Assembly: GCA_030345135.1 (NCBI GenBank)
Contig: CP128386.1
Coordinates: forward strand, 6,555,623 to 6,619,622
Source: Chitinophagaceae bacterium DXS
GTDB taxonomy: Bacteria > Bacteroidota > Bacteroidia > Chitinophagales > Chitinophagaceae
DNA length: 64,000 bases
Direction: 5' to 3'
The first letter of the stretch is position 1; the number at the start of each line of letters is the position of its first letter. Below are positions 1-10,010 of this stretch, one piece after another. Under the pieces are notes generated by a model. It did not search any database. It was not told the origin of the DNA and saw only the letters and a program-made list of their open reading frames with translations. Position numbers and translations under genes: made by a program.

Positions 1-212
1 ATGCAATCTAATTTGCATCATAATAATTACTCTTTAACAGGAAGGTAATTAGCATGATTGCCATATGATATTGCTGAGCCAATTCAATTATATCCCGTCA
101 TCTAAATAACTATCCTGCTGAGCTATCATGTAATTGTCCATCAAAAACCAGATGTTGTTATGATGTAATCATCTGTGCCTGATCCTTCTTTTAAAAATCA
201 TAACCAGTCATT

Positions 213-3200
213 ATGAAAAGTAGATTATTGCTTATGCTATTGTTGTGCCTGCCATCGATGTACCTGATGGCACAGACCACAACTACCATCAATGGAAAAA
301 TCATTGACAAAAAAAATGGAGCACCTGTTCCGGGTGCAATGATTTCACTGAAATCAAATCCCAAAAAAATTACCACATCCAATGAAGCTGGACAGTTCAC
401 AATTGACGTCCCTTCACAGTCAGAAACATTATTGATTCATTCAATCGGCTACAAAGACCAGGAAGTTCCTGCAGGTGATGGCTCCGCACTTACTGTTAGT
501 CTTGAACCGGGCGACAACGGCAGTCTTGAAGAAGTTGTTGTTGTGGGTGTTGTAATGAAGAAAAAGGACTTGACCGGTGCAGTTTCTTCTATCAATTCAG
601 ATAAGATTGCGCAAACACCTACCACAAGTATCAACCAGGCTATGCAAGGCAAAATGCCTGGGGCACGCATCGTGTCTAATCCTACTCCTGGTGCAGATGC
701 ATCTATTAAAATCCGCGGTAACAACTCCATCCAGTTTGGCACTAATCCAATATTTGTTGTGGACGGAACAATCATTGATGGCAACTTCAATACATTAAAT
801 CCTGACGACATTGCTTCTGTGGAAGTATTAAAAGACGCTTCCGCGACAGCTATTTACGGTTCAAGAGGTGCCAATGGTGTTGTACTTGTAACAACAAAAA
901 AAGGAAAGAAGGGCGTTGGGAACATTTCATTTAACAGTTGGGTTGGATGGCAGTGGTTCAGCAAAAAGATGGACCTGATGAATGCACACGATTTGTATAA
1001 TCTACGTGTTGATGCTTATGCCAATAAATACATGGAAGAAAATCCGAATGGCGACAGACAGAAATATATTGATGCAATTACCAGCGATACCGGAAATGTT
1101 TTTGCTGCGTATGAACAACAAACTTATAAAGAAGGCAAATCATATGATTGGTTAAAGCCTGTAACGCAGAGTGGTGTACAGCAAAATTATACACTTAGTT
1201 TCTCTGGTGGTTCCGATAAAGGAACTTACCTGGTAAGCCTTAATTACACTGATCAGAAAGGGTTGATAAAAACATCCGACTACAAACGTTTTGGTGGAAG
1301 GGTAAACGTTGAACAGAATGTAAAGTCATGGCTAAAGATTGGTACAAACACAAGCTTTATCCGTTCTACGAATGATGTACCAAGTGGCGATGTGTTTAAC
1401 ATGGCCATCAATGCAAACCCGTTGTTACCGATAAACGATACGATGCAATACCTGAAGTGGGCGGACATCACTGATCAGGGTTGGTATAATCCTATCAAGA
1501 GTCTTTCGCTTATCAGCAACAACAATATGAACAGGCTGATCTCGTCTAACTATATCAGCCTTAATCCTGTTAAGTATCTGACTATCCGTTCTACTTTGTC
1601 CGCAGATATAATGGATCAGCAGAACTATTCTTATGTGCCTATCGGAACAGGACAGGATACACGCGGAAGCAACCACGGTAGTGCAACGCATTACAAGGCT
1701 GAAACGTATAGCTGGCAATGGGATAACACAGCATCTTATAGCAGGTATTTCGGAAGGAGCTCTGTAAATGCGATGGTGGGTGCATCTCTGCAACAGAAGA
1801 ATTCTAACTACAACCAGGTAAATGCATATGGATTTCCCAGCAATGATTTCACTTACATGAATCTTGGTGCGGCTTATTCAAGGGATAAATTTAGTCTGGG
1901 TTCTGGCTTTGTAACGAACACTTTGGCTTCTTATCTTGGCCGTGTTGATTACTCTTTCGATAACAAATATTTCGCGACAGCTACATTGCGTTATGATGGT
2001 TCTTCAAGGTTTGCGCCGGGCAACCAATGGGGTGCATTCCCATCACTGGCTCTTGGTTGGGATATGTCACGCGAAAACTTCATGAAAGATATCTCATGGA
2101 TCAACAGGCTTAAATGGCGTGCAGGATATGGTATTGCAGGTAATCAGAACATTCCTGACTATGCATTTGTCAGCCAGTATTCACCGGTATATTCCAATGG
2201 TCAGGTTACATATAATTCAGATGGCAGGAAAGGCAATCCAAATCTTTCATGGGAAAAACAAAAACAACTTGACATCGGCCTCGAACTTGTATTGCTGAAA
2301 AATCGCCTGAACATTACAGCAGATTACTTCAATATCGTTAACAAAGACCTGTTGATGGTGCAGACGCTCAATACTACATCAGGATTTAGCAACCAGGTGT
2401 CTAACGTTGGAGCACTTAAAAACACAGGTGTTGAAGTGAATGTGAACTATGCCGTAATTCAGAAGAAGGATCTCCAGTGGAATGTAATGGTGAACTTTTC
2501 ATCAGATAAGAACAGGATCACTAAACTTTACGGACAAACGCAAGCCATTTATAACAAAGGCGGATTTACTGGCGTAGAAATTCAACGCACAGGCAACTTA
2601 TTTGTAGGGGAATCATTAAACAACATTTATACTTACAAATTTGATAAGATTGCCCAGGAAGGTGATAAGGACGCTTTGAACGGCTACAATTTTGCAGGGC
2701 GAATGGTGCATCCTGGTGATATAGTTCCTGTTGACAGAAATGGCGATAAAGTGATTGATGATAAGGATCGTTATGTTGTTGGTAAACTTGATCCCAAATT
2801 TTATGGTGGCTTTGGAACTGATCTCACTTACAAAGCTTTTTCATTAAATCTTTTCTTCAATTACTCTTCAGGTCTTAAGCGTATCTCCAGCTTTTATGAA
2901 AGTATGTTGAGTTCCGGTGGTATGCTGGCTGTATCTCATGTAGATATGCTTAACCGTTGGACACCCACAAATACAAACACAAACATCCCTCGTGCGATGT
3001 ACGGTATTGCGAGGTTTAATCCGGGTGAAACAGATCTGGCCATTCAGAATGCTTCATTCATCAGGCTTTCTACTGCAACGCTTTCGTATACTCTCCCAAA
3101 AAGTGCAGCAGGCCATATGTTCCTGGATAATGCAAGAATTTATGTTACAGGAACTAACCTCTTATTGTTTACAAAAGATAAGGGTTTTGATCCGGAAACC

Positions 3201-3257
3201 GGTGACGGCTTTCCTAACAACAGGTCTATCGTTGTTGGTTTAAATCTCAACTTATAA
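213..3257 (+). CDS. SusC/RagA-type TonB-dependent outer-membrane transporter
   Basis: The 1014-residue product is an outer-membrane beta-barrel that imports large substrates (often oligosaccharides or peptides) using TonB energy. A signal peptide ends near residue 20 (LMA/QTT). A carboxypeptidase-regulatory-like beta-sandwich follows (about 26-100), then the TonB box EEVVVVGV (106-113), a plug with the family-typical LKDASATAIYGSRGANG segment, and a long barrel ending in aromatic/hydrophobic strands. No STN domain is present, so signalling to an anti-sigma factor is not expected. The SusD partner begins 25 bp downstream, so the two are surely one operon. No glycoside hydrolase or regulator is adjacent, so the substrate cannot be inferred. 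The 212 bp upstream hold no gene. Confidence 0.95.
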   Translation: MKSRLLLMLLLCLPSMYLMAQTTTTINGKIIDKKNGAPVPGAMISLKSNPKKITTSNEAGQFTIDVPSQSETLLIHSIGYKDQEVPAGDGSALTVSLEPGDNGSLEEVVVVGVVMKKKDLTGAVSSINSDKIAQTPTTSINQAMQGKMPGARIVSNPTPGADASIKIRGNNSIQFGTNPIFVVDGTIIDGNFNTLNPDDIASVEVLKDASATAIYGSRGANGVVLVTTKKGKKGVGNISFNSWVGWQWFSKKMDLMNAHDLYNLRVDAYANKYMEENPNGDRQKYIDAITSDTGNVFAAYEQQTYKEGKSYDWLKPVTQSGVQQNYTLSFSGGSDKGTYLVSLNYTDQKGLIKTSDYKRFGGRVNVEQNVKSWLKIGTNTSFIRSTNDVPSGDVFNMAINANPLLPINDTMQYLKWADITDQGWYNPIKSLSLISNNNMNRLISSNYISLNPVKYLTIRSTLSADIMDQQNYSYVPIGTGQDTRGSNHGSATHYKAETYSWQWDNTASYSRYFGRSSVNAMVGASLQQKNSNYNQVNAYGFPSNDFTYMNLGAAYSRDKFSLGSGFVTNTLASYLGRVDYSFDNKYFATATLRYDGSSRFAPGNQWGAFPSLALGWDMSRENFMKDISWINRLKWRAGYGIAGNQNIPDYAFVSQYSPVYSNGQVTYNSDGRKGNPNLSWEKQKQLDIGLELVLLKNRLNITADYFNIVNKDLLMVQTLNTTSGFSNQVSNVGALKNTGVEVNVNYAVIQKKDLQWNVMVNFSSDKNRITKLYGQTQAIYNKGGFTGVEIQRTGNLFVGESLNNIYTYKFDKIAQEGDKDALNGYNFAGRMVHPGDIVPVDRNGDKVIDDKDRYVVGKLDPKFYGGFGTDLTYKAFSLNLFFNYSSGLKRISSFYESMLSSGGMLAVSHVDMLNRWTPTNTNTNIPRAMYGIARFNPGETDLAIQNASFIRLSTATLSYTLPKSAAGHMFLDNARIYVTGTNLLLFTKDKGFDPETGDGFPNNRSIVVGLNLNL

Positions 3258-3282
3258 TTAATACGCCTTAAAAGAAATTTTT

Positions 3283-4824
3283 ATGAAATACAAACTGTTT
3301 CTATTCATTATAATTGGATTTGGACTGGCTACCCAGATCTCCTGCAAAAAATTCCTGGATCAGCAGCCTAAAACAACGCTGACCGAAGAGGAAGTTTTCA
3401 GTAAGCTGGAAAACATAGAGCCATTGATCAGCGGTCTCTACACCAAATGGCGCGATTCCCGAAAAGACAGGGGCGGATTTATGTTTCAGTTAGGTGGCGA
3501 TGAATCTCAACAGGGTGCGTACCAGGTAATGACAGATCCTGATCAGTCAGGCCTTGACAAATACAACGGATTTCTTGCGCCGACAAATAACGCACTTACT
3601 GCACAATGGGATCTCCGTTGGCCGATTGTTAGTGCCGCAGCTCAGGTGATCAACAAGTTGGGTTACATAACAGAAGATACAGCCAAAGGGAATTTTTTAA
3701 AGGGCGAAGCCAGTTTTATCAGGGCTGCTGTTTCCTTCGAATTAACGCAGTACTGGGGCGAAATTCCGATTATTGACCAGGCGAATCAGGACAAACTGGG
3801 CTATGGCAGGCAGCCATTGAATAAAGTATACGAATTCCTTATCAACGATCTCCAGTTTGCTGTCGCTCATTTACCAGAAACGCAGGATGATAAAAAACGT
3901 GTGACAAAATATGCTGCGATGGCACTGCTTGGTAAAGTATATATGTATGCACCACAGGAATCTACATACAAAGATTTTCAGAAGGCTGCGGATATGTTTA
4001 ACGGGATCATCACATCCGGTAAGTATAGTCTTGTAAACAATTTTGCAGACCTGTATGATCCATCCAAACCAAATAGTTCAGAGTCGCTATACGAATTCCA
4101 ATTCAATAATACATGGCCTGATAATAATCAAACGCAATGGCAGATGGGTTCAAGAGCTTTAGCTAATATCGATGGTAACTGTTACTTTGGTGGATATGAT
4201 TTAATGGTGCCGACAAAGTACTGTTACAGCGATGTTGCGCAAGGCGGCATTTGGGAAACAGGCGACGTTCGTAAAGCTCAAAGCATACGCTACGATTTTA
4301 AGTACAAGGACAAAATGCCGACAATCCCTTCCGGCTTTGGTGGCGACGAGCTTGATCCGCACGTTAAGAAATATGAAGATCTCCGCACAGATGGCGTCAT
4401 GAGTTTCTGGTTGTCAGGAAAGAACATTCTTTACATACGCTATGCAGATGTGTTGTTGTGTTATGCAGAGTGTCTGAATGAATTGACACGCACTGCTGAA
4501 GGTGTGGATATCGTCAACAGCCAGATTAGAAAAAGAGCATTTGGCGGAACACTGCCGGCAAATATGCAATGGAGCCAGGGGATGAGCCAGGATGAGTTCC
4601 GCACAAAGATCCTTGACGAGCGTATGCGTGAATTGTGTTTTGAAGGATGGCGTCGCATGGATCTGATCCGCACAAACAAATTTGTTACCCTGATAAAATC
4701 CCGCAACAAATGGTCTGCAGAAAGTGGATCTGTCCAGGATTTCCACAAACGTTATCCTATTCCGGACACGGAAATAAAACAGAATCCGGATATACCGGCA
4801 AGTGCACAGAACCCGGGATATTAA
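3283..4824 (+). CDS. SusD/RagB family surface lipoprotein
   Basis: This 513-residue protein is the lid and substrate-binding partner of the upstream SusC transporter. The N-terminus is a lipoprotein signal with the lipidated cysteine at residue 21 (ATQISCKKFLDQQP), and the KKFLDQQP stretch is typical of SusD N-termini. The C-terminal half has family hallmarks: a RYADVLLCYAECLNE segment, then ILDERMRELCFEGWRRMDLIR, then a final YPIPDTEIKQNP. Length and order fit complete SusD proteins. A REP-like palindrome lies 20 bp after the stop and may act as a terminator. Confidence 0.95.
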   Translation: MKYKLFLFIIIGFGLATQISCKKFLDQQPKTTLTEEEVFSKLENIEPLISGLYTKWRDSRKDRGGFMFQLGGDESQQGAYQVMTDPDQSGLDKYNGFLAPTNNALTAQWDLRWPIVSAAAQVINKLGYITEDTAKGNFLKGEASFIRAAVSFELTQYWGEIPIIDQANQDKLGYGRQPLNKVYEFLINDLQFAVAHLPETQDDKKRVTKYAAMALLGKVYMYAPQESTYKDFQKAADMFNGIITSGKYSLVNNFADLYDPSKPNSSESLYEFQFNNTWPDNNQTQWQMGSRALANIDGNCYFGGYDLMVPTKYCYSDVAQGGIWETGDVRKAQSIRYDFKYKDKMPTIPSGFGGDELDPHVKKYEDLRTDGVMSFWLSGKNILYIRYADVLLCYAECLNELTRTAEGVDIVNSQIRKRAFGGTLPANMQWSQGMSQDEFRTKILDERMRELCFEGWRRMDLIRTNKFVTLIKSRNKWSAESGSVQDFHKRYPIPDTEIKQNPDIPASAQNPGY

Positions 4825-4843
4825 TTTTGGTCTGTCAATATTC

Positions 4844-4870
4844 GTAGAGGCGCGATGCATCGCGCCTCTT
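4844..4870. repeat. REP-like palindrome copy 1
   Basis: A perfect 24-bp palindrome (half-site AGAGGCGCGATG) sits 20 bp after the susD stop and is followed by a T-rich stretch. It belongs to the GTAGAGACGCGATG palindrome family found around the RAYT gene and could also terminate the SusCD transcript. Confidence 0.85.
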
Positions 4871-5000
4871 TTATTTCACGCATCGTCCTCCTTTTATTTT
4901 TTATTTGATGCATTGCCCTTCCATTATTTGCATTGCGTCGGTATTATTATATTCAAATATTATTACATTTGAATCCGTTTCACAACCCTTAAAAAATTTT

Positions 5001-5594
5001 ATGTCCCAGTTATTCAGAAACAAATACCGCATTACATCCACGCGGCTACAATCATGGAATTATGCAAACCCCGGTATGTATTTCATAACAATTTGTACGA
5101 AAAATCACGCGCACTATTTTGGGGAAATTGTTGTGGCAGACGCGCAATGCAATGCGTATCTACGGCAATCCGCCATTGGCCAAATCGCCCATTCCGAATG
5201 GTTAAAAACACCCGAAATACGCCCCGATATGAATTTGCAGTTAGGTGAATTTGTGATAATGCCAGATCATATGCATGGGATCGTGATTATTGGCGATAAT
5301 CATCATCGTAGAGACGCGATGCATCGCGTCTCTGATTCAAATCCGGACGAAACGCAATTTAGAGACGCAATGCATTGCGTCTCTACCATCGCACCGCAAT
5401 CCAAAAACCTGGCATCCATCATCCGCGGATACAAATCCGCAGTTACCACGTTTGCCCGGAAAAACGGCATCCTATTTGATTGGCAACCGCGGTATTATGA
5501 TCATATCATCAGATCGATGGACGAATACGAACGCATTTCCGAATATATCGTCAACAATGCCTATAAATGGGCTCAAAAGAACAATAAAATCTAG
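5001..5594 (+). CDS. REP-associated tyrosine transposase (RAYT, IS200/Y1 HUH family)
   Basis: This 197-residue HUH-superfamily single-strand nuclease belongs to the class thought to mobilise REP palindromes. The start at 5001 gives the family-typical N-terminus (FRNKYRITSTRLQSWNY, then YFITICT); the reading frame stays open further upstream, but nothing there looks conserved. The HUH metal motif is H90-M-H92 (MPDHMHGIVII), and the likely catalytic tyrosine is Y144 in IIRGYKS. The C-terminus (WQPRYYDHIIR, then ISEYIVNNAYKW) matches the family. Three REP-like palindromes lie inside the coding sequence in frame. Two of them encode the repeated peptides RDAMHRVS and RDAMHCVS between the HUH motif and the tyrosine. 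The gene looks intact; activity is not shown. Confidence 0.9.
   Translation: MSQLFRNKYRITSTRLQSWNYANPGMYFITICTKNHAHYFGEIVVADAQCNAYLRQSAIGQIAHSEWLKTPEIRPDMNLQLGEFVIMPDHMHGIVIIGDNHHRRDAMHRVSDSNPDETQFRDAMHCVSTIAPQSKNLASIIRGYKSAVTTFARKNGILFDWQPRYYDHIIRSMDEYERISEYIVNNAYKWAQKNNKI
5138..5161. repeat. Degenerate REP-like palindrome inside the RAYT gene
   Basis: The sequence AGACGCGCAATGCAATGCGT and the bases after it resemble the REP family with several mismatches. It encodes ADAQCNAY within the RAYT protein and is probably an old insertion that has decayed. Confidence 0.5.
5310..5333. repeat. REP palindrome inside the RAYT gene, copy A
   Basis: A perfect 24-bp palindrome with half-site AGAGACGCGATG. 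It is in frame and encodes RDAMHRVS just after the HUH motif. Confidence 0.9.
5361..5384. repeat. REP palindrome inside the RAYT gene, copy B
   Basis: A perfect 24-bp palindrome with half-site AGAGACGCAATG. It encodes RDAMHCVS. The spacer between copies A and B is 27 bp. Confidence 0.9.
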
Positions 5595-5602
5595 GTAAAT
5601 TA

Positions 5603-5630
5603 GTAGAGACGCGATGCATCGCGTCTCTAC
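5603..5630. repeat. REP palindrome downstream of the RAYT gene
   Basis: A perfect 28-bp palindrome with half-site GTAGAGACGCGATG. It starts 8 bp after the RAYT stop and ends 14 bp before the DUF1801 start. This is the fullest copy in the window. Confidence 0.9.
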
Positions 5631-5644
5631 TTTAATCAATTTTC

Positions 5645-6058
5645 ATGGCCAAATCTGTCAAACCATCCGATGCTGAACAGGTTGCTGATCATATCTCCAA
5701 ACTGGAGCCCGAAATAAAAGAAGTTGTACAATCGGTCCGTGAGATTATTTTAAGCGTTGATAAAGAAATAGGAGAGCGAATCAAATGGAACAACCCGAGC
5801 TTTTATTATACAGGTAAGATGCAACCTTTTGATCCGAAAGAATACAAAAGGGAAATAGCTGTTTTTAATCTTTTTAAAGGAAGAATAATGCTTGTGCTGC
5901 CCAGCGGCGCCAAGGTAAATGATCAATCGGGTCTGCTGGAAGGTGATTACAAAGATGGAAGAAGAACGATTGTATTTACCGATGTAAAGGATGTTCAATC
6001 TAAAAAAGAAAGGTTGAAGGGTGTTATAAAGGAATGGTTGAAAATGGTTGAAAAATGA
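5645..6058 (+). CDS. DUF1801 (YdhG-like) domain protein
   Basis: A 137-residue cytosolic protein with a DUF1801-type fold (family of YdhG/frataxin-like fold proteins). Supporting segments are VVQSVREIILSVDKEIGERIKWNNPSFYY near the N-terminus and ILVLPSGAKV-like strands in the middle. The family has no firm biochemical role. It stands alone, downstream of a REP palindrome and convergent with nrdJ. Confidence 0.75.
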   Translation: MAKSVKPSDAEQVADHISKLEPEIKEVVQSVREIILSVDKEIGERIKWNNPSFYYTGKMQPFDPKEYKREIAVFNLFKGRIMLVLPSGAKVNDQSGLLEGDYKDGRRTIVFTDVKDVQSKKERLKGVIKEWLKMVEK

Positions 6059-6091
6059 TTTGTAATCGGTCCATTTATTTACCCCCGCAAA

Positions 6092-6123
6092 CAAAGATCC
6101 CCGGCTTTCGCCAGGGACCTTTG
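6092..6123. terminator. Stem-loop between convergent DUF1801 and nrdJ genes
   Basis: Arms CAAAGATCCCCGGC and GCCAGGGACCTTTG pair at 12 of 14 positions around a TTTC loop. The position between two convergent stop codons suggests a bidirectional terminator, but there is no classic U-tract on either side. Confidence 0.5.
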
Positions 6124-6152
6124 TATAATCAAAAAAAATCCGCGTTTTAATG

Positions 6153-6181
6153 GTAGAGACGTAGCACTGCTACGTCTCTAC
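6153..6181. repeat. REP-like palindrome next to the nrdJ stop
   Basis: Perfect 14-bp arms (GTAGAGACGTAGCA) surround a single central base. The outer GTAGAGACG is shared with the copies near the RAYT gene, but the inner half differs. It lies 5 bp from the nrdJ stop codon. Confidence 0.85.
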
Positions 6182-6186
6182 GAATT

Positions 6187-9100
6187 TTACGAACAACCCA
6201 TGCTGTTGCCGCAATTCAAACATTTGTAACAGGTACCGCTGCGAATGGTGATGTGACCGCACACATTACATGTTGGGGCATCACTCTGCATGTTTTTCGC
6301 TGCAGCATTCACTGCATCTAATCCAACTTCTGCTTTTACGGCAGCCTTCTGTGCTTTCTGAGGCTGTGCGGCAGCATTGTTGGCAGAACCAACCACACGT
6401 ACACTGCTTAATTCAGGTTTGCCTAACAATGTAACGTCACCTTCGTCGTCTCCATTGTTCTCAACCGTAGGTTTATCTATAACATGCACCAGATCTGTTC
6501 TGTTCAGGTAATCATACGCCAGTGAACGGAACACAAAATCTACAAGCGATGTTGTTGTTTTGATATTCGGATGGTCTACCATTCCGGCTGGTTCAAACTT
6601 GGTGAACACAAATTTTTCTACAAACTCTTCTAACGGAACACCGTACTGTAAACCAACAGATACAGCTATCGCAAAACAGTTCATCAGGCTGCGTAAGGTA
6701 GATCCTTCTTTTGCAAGGTCAATAAAGATTTCGCCTAAGGTTCCGTCGCTATATTCACCCGTGTGCAGGAAGATCACCTGTCCGCCAACTTTTGCTTTTT
6801 GTGTAAAGCCTTTACGTTTGCGTGGAAGCGTCTTTCTTTCAACGATGCGTGAAAGCTCTCTTTTTAATTTAGTATCTGTAGAAGCCTGCATGCGTTTGGT
6901 TACTTCTTCAAGCAACTCTTCAACGGACAATTTGCTCAGGTCTACAATATTTGATTCCGGTTGTGCTGCTGCTTTTTCTGTTTCCTCTTCTTCTTTGCCT
7001 TCGCCGGTTTTCTTTTTCTTGTCAGATTTATTGCTCAGCGGCTGGCTCAGTTTAGAACCATCGCGGTACAAAGCACAGGCTTTAAGACCCAACTGCCAGC
7101 TCAACATGTAAGAATCAGCTATTTCTTCAACAGTAGCCTCGTGTGGAAGATTGATTGTTTTTGAAATAGCTCCACTCAGGAATGGTTGACAAGCAGCCAT
7201 CATTTTGATGTGACCGTGCGCATGGATAAAGCGCTGACCTTTTTTGCCGCATTTATTTGCGCAATCAAACACCGGTAAGTGTTCTTTTTTCAGGAACGGA
7301 GCACCTTCGACAGTCATAGTACCGCATACATAATCGTTTGCAGCGTCTATCTGTTCGTCAGTAAATCCTAAAGCTTCAAGAAGATTAAAGCTCCAATCGT
7401 TGTATTGTTCAGCGGTAAAGCCCAATCTTTCCAGGCAGGCTTCACCTAAAGTGAATTTATTGAATACAAAACCGATTTCAAAAGCGCTCTTAGCTGCATC
7501 ATTCAGTTTTTTAACTTCATCAGCAATAAAGCCTTTCTCACTTAATGTCTGTGGATTAATAAATGGAGCGCCTTCAAAAGAAGCGGCACCTACTGCATAT
7601 TTAACTATGCCGTCGATTTCTTTTTCAGAATAACCCAGGTTTTTCAGCGCTGTAGGAACACTCTGGTTAATGATCTTAAAATAACCGCCACCAGCTAATT
7701 TTTTGAATTTAACCAGTGCAAAGTCAGGTTCAACACCCGTTGTATCACAATCCATTACAAGACCTATAGTTCCTGTTGGAGCGATCACAGTTGTCTGTGC
7801 GTTGCGGTAACCGAATTTTTCACCAAGCTGAACTGCGTCATCCCATGCTTTTGTTGCAGCCTTCAGAAGATCTTCAGGACAATATTTTGCGTTGATACCA
7901 ACAGGTTTAACGCTCAATCCTTCATAAGCTTCGCTTGCATCATAAGCCGCAGCACGGTGGTTGCGCATTACACGCAGCATGTCTTCTTTGTTCTCTTCAT
8001 ATTTAGAGAAGGCACCCAGTATTTCAGCCATTTCAGCTGAAGTCTTGTACGCAACACCAGTCATTACCGCACTGATTGCGCCGGCAATACCTCTTGCTTC
8101 TTCGCTGTCATAAGGAATACCGCTCACCATTAATACAGTGCCCAGGTTGGCAAAACCTAAGCCAAGCGTTCTGTAATCATATGATAATTGAGCAACGTCC
8201 TGGGAAGGGAACTGAGCCATCAACACAGAGATTTCCAATACTACTGTCCATAAGCGGCAGGTGTATTCAAAACCTTCAATATCAAATACATTTTTCTCAG
8301 TATCGAAGAATTTCATCAGGTTGGCACTTGCCAGGTTACATGCCGTGTTGTCCAGGAACATGTACTCGCTACAAGGGTTAGATGCGTTAATGCGTCCACC
8401 CTGGGGACAAGTGTGCCATTCATTGATGGTAGTGTCGTATTGCGTTCCGGGATCTGCACAACGCCATGCAGCGTATGCAATCTGGTTCCATACTTCGCGG
8501 GCCGGAATTTTCTTCATTACATGTCCGTCAGTACGGGCAGTTAATTCCCAATCTTCATTATTCTGAAGTTTGTCGAAGAATTTATTCGGAATACGAACAG
8601 AGTTATTAGAATTCTGACCGGAAACAGTCAGGTAAGCTTCACCTTCATAATGGCTATCATAGCCAGCATTGATCAATGCACCAACTTTCTTCTCTTCTTC
8701 GACTTTCCAATTGATGAATTTCATGATCTCCGGGTGATCCAGATCCAGGCACACCATTTTAGCAGCGCGACGGGTAGTTCCGCCTGATTTTATAGCGCCG
8801 GCAGAACGGTCACCAATTTTAAGGAAGCTCATCAATCCGCTGGATGTTCCACCTCCACTTAGTCTTTCACCTTCACCGCGAATCTGAGAAAAGTTTGTTC
8901 CAACGCCAGATCCATATTTGAAAATCCTCGCTTCACGAACCCAAAGGTCCATAATACCACCTTCATTTACCAGATCATCACCGACACTTAATATGAAGCA
9001 AGCATGCGGCTGAGGGCGCTCGTACGCATTTTGAGATTTTTTCAGCTGACCATCTATGGGATCAACATAATAGTGACCCTGAGGTTTTCCTGTTATGCCG

Positions 9101-9537
9101 TAGCTGGAGTGCAACCCTGTGTTAAACCATTGTGGGCTGTTGGGAACGCAAGCCTGGTTAAGAATGCTGTAAACAAGCTCATCGTAAAAAACAGTAGCAT
9201 CTTTTTCAGATGCAAAATAATTATAACGTTGTCCCCATTCTTTCCAGCAATTAGCCATACGGTGTGCTACCTGCTTAACGGAAGTTTCACGTCCAAGGCT
9301 ACCATCCGGCTGGGGAACGCCAGCCTTGCGGAAGTACTTTTGAGCAAGAATATCAGTTGCAATCTGGCTCCATTGAGCTGGAACCTCCACATTTTTCATT
9401 TCAAATACAACTTCTCCGTTAGGATTTCTGATCACACTGGTGCGGTAATCATAGACAAATAAGTCAAATGGGCTGGTACCCTCTTTTGTAAACCGACGTT
9501 GAAAGGTCAGGCCTTTCCTGGGTTGTTGCTTCGCCAT
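6187..9537 (-). CDS. nrdJ: Vitamin B12-dependent (class II) ribonucleoside-diphosphate reductase
   Basis: This 1116-residue enzyme makes deoxyribonucleotides using adenosylcobalamin rather than an oxygen-dependent metal radical. Visible features include NSPQWFN (about 133-139), the redox cysteine C180 in PHACFILSV, the thiyl-radical cysteine C389 in NPCSEY, C400 in [11 protein letters not shown], and the [11 protein letters not shown] loop. The C-terminus carries two CxxC pairs (CNVCGH and CYKCLNCG), a zinc/redox tail typical of long bacterial NrdJ. A low-complexity charged linker ([19 protein letters not shown]) precedes the tail domain. No cobalamin riboswitch was recognised upstream, but a consensus DnaA box lies about 120 bp before the start. 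Confidence 0.95.
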   Translation of the reverse strand: MAKQQPRKGLTFQRRFTKEGTSPFDLFVYDYRTSVIRNPNGEVVFEMKNVEVPAQWSQIATDILAQKYFRKAGVPQPDGSLGRETSVKQVAHRMANCWKEWGQRYNYFASEKDATVFYDELVYSILNQACVPNSPQWFNTGLHSSYGITGKPQGHYYVDPIDGQLKKSQNAYERPQPHACFILSVGDDLVNEGGIMDLWVREARIFKYGSGVGTNFSQIRGEGERLSGGGTSSGLMSFLKIGDRSAGAIKSGGTTRRAAKMVCLDLDHPEIMKFINWKVEEEKKVGALINAGYDSHYEGEAYLTVSGQNSNNSVRIPNKFFDKLQNNEDWELTARTDGHVMKKIPAREVWNQIAYAAWRCADPGTQYDTTINEWHTCPQGGRINASNPCSEYMFLDNTACNLASANLMKFFDTEKNVFDIEGFEYTCRLWTVVLEISVLMAQFPSQDVAQLSYDYRTLGLGFANLGTVLMVSGIPYDSEEARGIAGAISAVMTGVAYKTSAEMAEILGAFSKYEENKEDMLRVMRNHRAAAYDASEAYEGLSVKPVGINAKYCPEDLLKAATKAWDDAVQLGEKFGYRNAQTTVIAPTGTIGLVMDCDTTGVEPDFALVKFKKLAGGGYFKIINQSVPTALKNLGYSEKEIDGIVKYAVGAASFEGAPFINPQTLSEKGFIADEVKKLNDAAKSAFEIGFVFNKFTLGEACLERLGFTAEQYNDWSFNLLEALGFTDEQIDAANDYVCGTMTVEGAPFLKKEHLPVFDCANKCGKKGQRFIHAHGHIKMMAACQPFLSGAISKTINLPHEATVEEIADSYMLSWQLGLKACALYRDGSKLSQPLSNKSDKKKKTGEGKEEEETEKAAAQPESNIVDLSKLSVEELLEEVTKRMQASTDTKLKRELSRIVERKTLPRKRKGFTQKAKVGGQVIFLHTGEYSDGTLGEIFIDLAKEGSTLRSLMNCFAIAVSVGLQYGVPLEEFVEKFVFTKFEPAGMVDHPNIKTTTSLVDFVFRSLAYDYLNRTDLVHVIDKPTVENNGDDEGDVTLLGKPELSSVRVVGSANNAAAQPQKAQKAAVKAEVGLDAVNAAAKNMQSDAPTCNVCGHITIRSGTCYKCLNCGNSMGCS

Positions 9538-9658
9538 ATGAGGAAAATGTTTATGTTGTGATTGGATTTTTTTATTAAAATTCCACCCCCTTTAGTTGGT
9601 ACGGTTGACGAAAATATCTTGCCTTTTCGAAAAAACAAATGTTGAAATATGCACAAAC

Positions 9659-9667
9659 TGTGGATAA
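9659..9667. promoter_or_regulatory. DnaA-box-like sequence upstream of nrdJ
   Basis: TGTGGATAA is the exact reverse complement of the consensus DnaA box TTATCCACA. It lies in the 473-bp gap between the divergent nrdJ and prenylglyceryl-phosphate synthase genes. The rest of the gap is AT-rich, with no repeat or RNA recognised. DnaA control of nrdAB is known in E. coli; control here is only inferred, and one 9-mer may be chance. Confidence 0.35.
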
Positions 9668-10010
9668 GGAATTTGAACTTTCTGTGAGACCAAACTAGTA
9701 CTGCTTTTCAGTCAATATTCACAGAATGAGGATAAGATTTTTTTAAAATAAAGGTTGAAAACCTAATATTTATGTACGGTGTAAATATACGGAATTACCA
9801 GCGCGCAACAACCGGGCCATTGCAACAATTGCATGAATTTTGATGTTTAAATAATGCATGTTTATAGTCTTTCAAATTGCTGCCGTAACAATATAACTGC
9901 CTGTGAGTTTTAACCCGGTAGGAAAGATTTTATAACATATTAAAAAATAAACGTCTGAAACAGAAAACTTTTTTGCATTTTTGCAAATAACAGGCACCCA
10001 TCCATTAAGC

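Noticed and set aside
1-212. A regulatory RNA or sigma/anti-sigma gene before susC
   Set aside because: Too short for such a gene, and no stem or conserved promoter could be supported.
4414-4860. Antisense frames within susD and other large genes
   Set aside because: They mirror the codon pattern of the real gene on the other strand and carry no domain.
9538-9980. Cobalamin riboswitch upstream of the B12-dependent reductase
   Set aside because: I looked for a B12-box-like GCCACTG and the surrounding stems on both strands and saw none.
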